The notes under the pieces were generated by a model, which was not told the DNA's origin, searched no databases, and saw nothing but the letters and a program-made list of their open reading frames with translations. This document shows, in pieces, positions 61,196-64,000 of a DNA stretch of 64,000 bases (position 1 is its first letter; each line of letters starts with the position of its first letter). Both the position numbers and the translations under genes were made by a program. Source of the stretch: Acanthosepion esculentum (taxonomy: Eukaryota; Mollusca; Cephalopoda; Sepiida; Sepiidae); assembly GCA_964036315.1 (NCBI GenBank), contig OZ038509.1:31645930-31709929 (forward strand), written 5' to 3'.

Positions 61196-61489
61196 TAAAA
61201 TTTGATCAAATATAAGAATTAAGAATTTATTTTGGGATCATTTCTTGGTCAAGTTAAGAACTTTTCATCACTTGCTTGTATACAGTTGCTAATGATCCAA
61301 ATATTATGACTCCCCTACCTAATAAGATGGTTGGTTCTCCATGTAAATCAACTGTTATATATCCCTTAAGTACTGAATAGAATTGAGATCTGAGGAGTTT
61401 GGTGGCCTAGGCATCTTAGTGAAGTCTTTTCAAGTTCTTGAAACATTCATGCACAATTTTTTCAGTGTGGCAGAAGACATTGTTCTGCC
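61196..61489. other. Non-coding DNA, partial foldback family match
   Basis: catttcttggtcaagttaagaacttttcatcac resembles the right arm of the foldback repeats at 6.7 and 35.9 kb. Confidence 0.4.
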
Positions 61490-63310
61490 CACCCCCAATC
61501 ATTTTACCCCCCAAGCAAGGTGACAAAGCAACTAAAAGGCAAAAGGTTACTGGGAATGAAAGACTCTTTGAAAAATATTATTGAGGAGAAAGGACAATAA
61601 TAGAACAAGATTCAAGGAAACAGAGGATGTTATTTGATGATGCATTTAAATTTTTGAAGAGCACTTTCAAGTGTAAAATGATGAGACCTAGCTGCCAATC
61701 TAGTACTGCACTTAAATTTGTGAAGTTGAGTGTCGATTTCACTTTGTTGAGAATGACTGCAAAACACTTAGTTGAAGTATCATCAAAACAATTGCTATGA
61801 AATATTTATAGAAAATGCACAAGAAAAATACTTACTCTATGGTGGGAAAGTGACTGAAGCCAATATGCCAGGTTAGGATGAATAACATTGCAGATTCTTT
61901 GAATTTTTTCAAGAATCTCTGGCTACATAGACCAGACATGGAAGCCATATTCAATGCATAGACAAACAGCAGACTTAAAAAGATGCAAGATAAATTCTGA
62001 CAAGAAAAATTTTCTAGAATGATGCAGTGAACCAACATCCTTAGCAGCAAACCTAAAAATTGATTCTATATAACTCCTACACTTCATGTCACTGAATAAT
62101 GTTAGATCAAGAAGGTGCAAGGAGTTACTCTCTTGAAGATTAGTATCAGTCATGCTGATGGTAAGCAAAAATGGTTCTCTAAGATGATTGACAATAGATT
62201 GAAGGTCAGTTTTTTTAGATCAATTGTTAATTTGATCTTCTTGAACCTATCAGACACACCATTAAAACAGGAATAAATAGTTGTAATATCAGCATAGATA
62301 CGAGTTAAGAAATGATGACATCAGGAGCTACAGAACAGGATTTCTAACAAGCTGGAAAACAAGCAACAGCAAGGAATTTATGTAGCGTTTAGAGAGAAGA
62401 GGAGCCAGTTCAGAAGTAGATTTCTTTAGGACAATCACAGGGTACCATCAAGTCCACATGCTTTATGTGGGATCAAATTTAGAAATGATAGCAGAAACTA
62501 TGGATGTGCATATCACACAGTTGAAACTTAATTCTCAGTAGAAAATTGAGCAAAGAAACTCTAAATAAGTTAAGGGTAGAATTGGAAGAGAATTTATGAG
62601 TAAAGCATTCTACTTTATCTGCAGAAAATGATAACACCTCAAATTGAATGATGAGAGGAGAGATATAGGACTTGCTCTTATTTAACACATTATCACAGAA
62701 CAGACAGTAGTCACAAGGTCAAAAGTCATGAGTAGTCACAAACTTGTGAGAGGCTATATGGTGCTTCAATCTGTTAGTAAACATACTTAGCCTCATTGAA
62801 AACACATTTGCAATTATTTTGAACAGACACACAGAGGCATCTTTTGTGATCTCAGTTATCATGATGGTATAAGCTGGAAAAAGTGATTCCTATGAGGCAA
62901 AGTGACTGAACAGGTGAGTGTGAACCAAGAAGAAAGATGTCACTGCCATATGGAAAATTGTTGATATGAAGGTTTTCTACCTGGTCTTCAATGATGTTGA
63001 AGTAAGTGGTCCATGGCAATTTTACCTTCCACATGAATAACAGTAAGCAATAGGATATTGCTCAAGGTATTACAGTGACTTCACTGATTTTTCTAAAGTA
63101 CATCCTGGTACCATCACTTCCTCAGGAGACTGAGGAACAATCACCCTGTCACTCAAATTATGCAAAAGACTGAGATGCATAATATTAGGTGACCTTCTTC
63201 CATGGATACAAGCTTGAGTTACAGTGCACACGTGCCCAATGACAACCACATTTGCTAATGGAAATTGATTAATATAAGGACTATGCAGTGCTATACACAA
63301 CAAAAATCAA
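61490..63310 (-). mobile_element. CR1/Jockey-like LINE, internally deleted (pseudogene)
   Basis: On the minus strand, from 63310 downward: a stretch resembling the end of the EEP nuclease (SPNIMHLSLLHN), then the inter-domain region, then LNKSKSYISPLI and FSADKVECFTHKFSSNS (entry to the RT domain). A broken VDLMVP.D.P block follows. Most of the palm is deleted. The active-site line survives as RIYADITTIYSCFN (YADD with the second Asp changed to Ile). Then come FRFAAKDVGSLHHSRKF and LHLFKSAVCLCIEYGFHVWS (the conserved Y..Y.S..R...EY..H.W motif). The C-terminus and 3' UTR align with the 28.9 kb copy. Several stops. Confidence 0.85.
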
Positions 63311-63689
63311 TGTCCTGTTTTTCTTTCTTATACTTTAATAAAAGTTATCTGTAATTTGTGTTCCACTAGTCCTTTTGTTGTCTTGTACTTGCTGGGAAAA
63401 GCTCCATTCACTCCTCACATCAGTAAATCTTGGCCACACAATGCCTTGTTGACAGTTTGTGACCATTCTCTCTTTAGATCACTTCCAAGAAAGTTACTCT
63501 GCACAAGTGAACGTGAAGATTCTTCATGGTCATGCCATTTCAGAAATTCTCAGACTTAGTCTTTTAGCCATATCAAAGCCACCCAATTTTTTTATTTTTT
63601 TACCTATAATTGCAGCATTTCATACATCAAAGTAAAATATTTGAAGCTTACCTATTTATATGCCTTTGGCCACATTCATTTCAGACTGA
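63311..63689. other. Non-coding or unrecognised sequence
   Basis: A 67-codon plus-strand frame at 63356-63559 shows no similarity; composition is less AT-rich than average. Confidence 0.4.
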
Positions 63690-64000
63690 CAGAAATAGAA
63701 AACACCATACTGGTTATTTGTGCATTCTCAGTCTTTGCTTGAAAACTCAATCTTTGAGGAAGAGTAGTCAAGAGGATGAATTCTGGTGTGCTCTTTTTAG
63801 AGAGTTTTTTTTATTACGGCTATTTTGTACCTAAGTGGGCATTCGCTTTTATAGTTAAGGTGGCAGGAGTTTTTGCTGGTGGGTTTTTTGTATAATGATG
63901 TAATGAAAGTGTTATTGCTGTATTCAATGAGGACATCTAAGAATGGAAGTTTGTTTTTTTGGCTAAGTTCATAAGTAAAGTTAAGGACAAAGTTTTTCTC
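63690..64000 (-). mobile_element. Penelope-like reverse transcriptase fragment, runs off the window
   Basis: From the right edge the minus strand is open for 67 codons (64000-63797). It reads KLPFLDVLIEYSNNTFITSL, YKKPTSKNSC and ECPLRYKIAVIKK, the signature of Penelope-type reverse transcriptases just after the catalytic palm (IPFLDV.V.R....F.T.VYRKPT). After a stop, weaker similarity continues to about 63690. The catalytic YxDD part would lie beyond 64000. Orientation is opposite to the other two Penelope remnants. Confidence 0.8.

Overview
The window is strongly AT-rich animal DNA, dense in (TA)n and (CA)n microsatellites and packed with decayed transposable elements. Only one conserved cellular gene is visible. 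The mix of Penelope-like elements, several LINE lineages, Tc1/mariner remnants and long TA tracts, with long introns, fits a mollusc and most likely a coleoid cephalopod such as an octopus. That identification is inference; no mitochondrial or ribosomal marker is present.

Host gene: two exons of a ubiquitin domain-containing protein (UBTD1/UBTD2 family) lie on the minus strand at 7730-7966 and 5047-5444. They are joined by a clean GT-AG intron of about 2.3 kb, and the stop codon is at 5047-5049. The short N-terminal exon expected to begin with Met-Gly and a Cys was not found upstream (8-64 kb), so most of the window is probably intron 1 or 5' flank of this gene.

Mobile DNA, left to right. 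At 0.76-2.8 kb there are two adjacent inverted-repeat structures. The larger has arms of about 0.6 kb flanking an uninterrupted open frame for the distal half of a Penelope-type GIY-YIG endonuclease. Six copies (15.2, 23.2, 38.4, 52.2, 54.8 and 58.5 kb) belong to a TA-flanked, terminal-inverted-repeat DNA transposon family without visible coding; one copy carries a second TIR element nested inside it. Two direct copies of a Helitron-like repeat lie at 23.9 and 41.9 kb, the first with an internal tandem duplication. Three LINE lineages are present as fragments: an RTE-like lineage with an EEP nuclease (19.5, 41.6, 46.8 and 59.7 kb), a lineage with a C-terminal zinc finger (26.6, 32.8 and 36.5 kb), and a CR1/Jockey-like lineage (25.5, 28.9 and 61.5-63.3 kb). 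Two Tc1-like transposase relics (45.8 and 48.5 kb), a mariner relic (56.5 kb) and a 362-bp mariner-derived deletion element (43.4 kb) follow. Two further Penelope remnants lie at 53.7 kb and at the right edge (63.7-64.0 kb). tRNA-derived SINE-like pieces lie at 10.2 and 60.0 kb.

Apart from UBTD and the small Penelope endonuclease frame, every recognisable coding stretch is interrupted by stops or frameshifts. I see no gene cluster or clearly new system. The best leads are the Penelope inverted-arm structure, the hammerhead-like cores scattered through several repeats, and the TA-flanked TIR family with its nested insertion.
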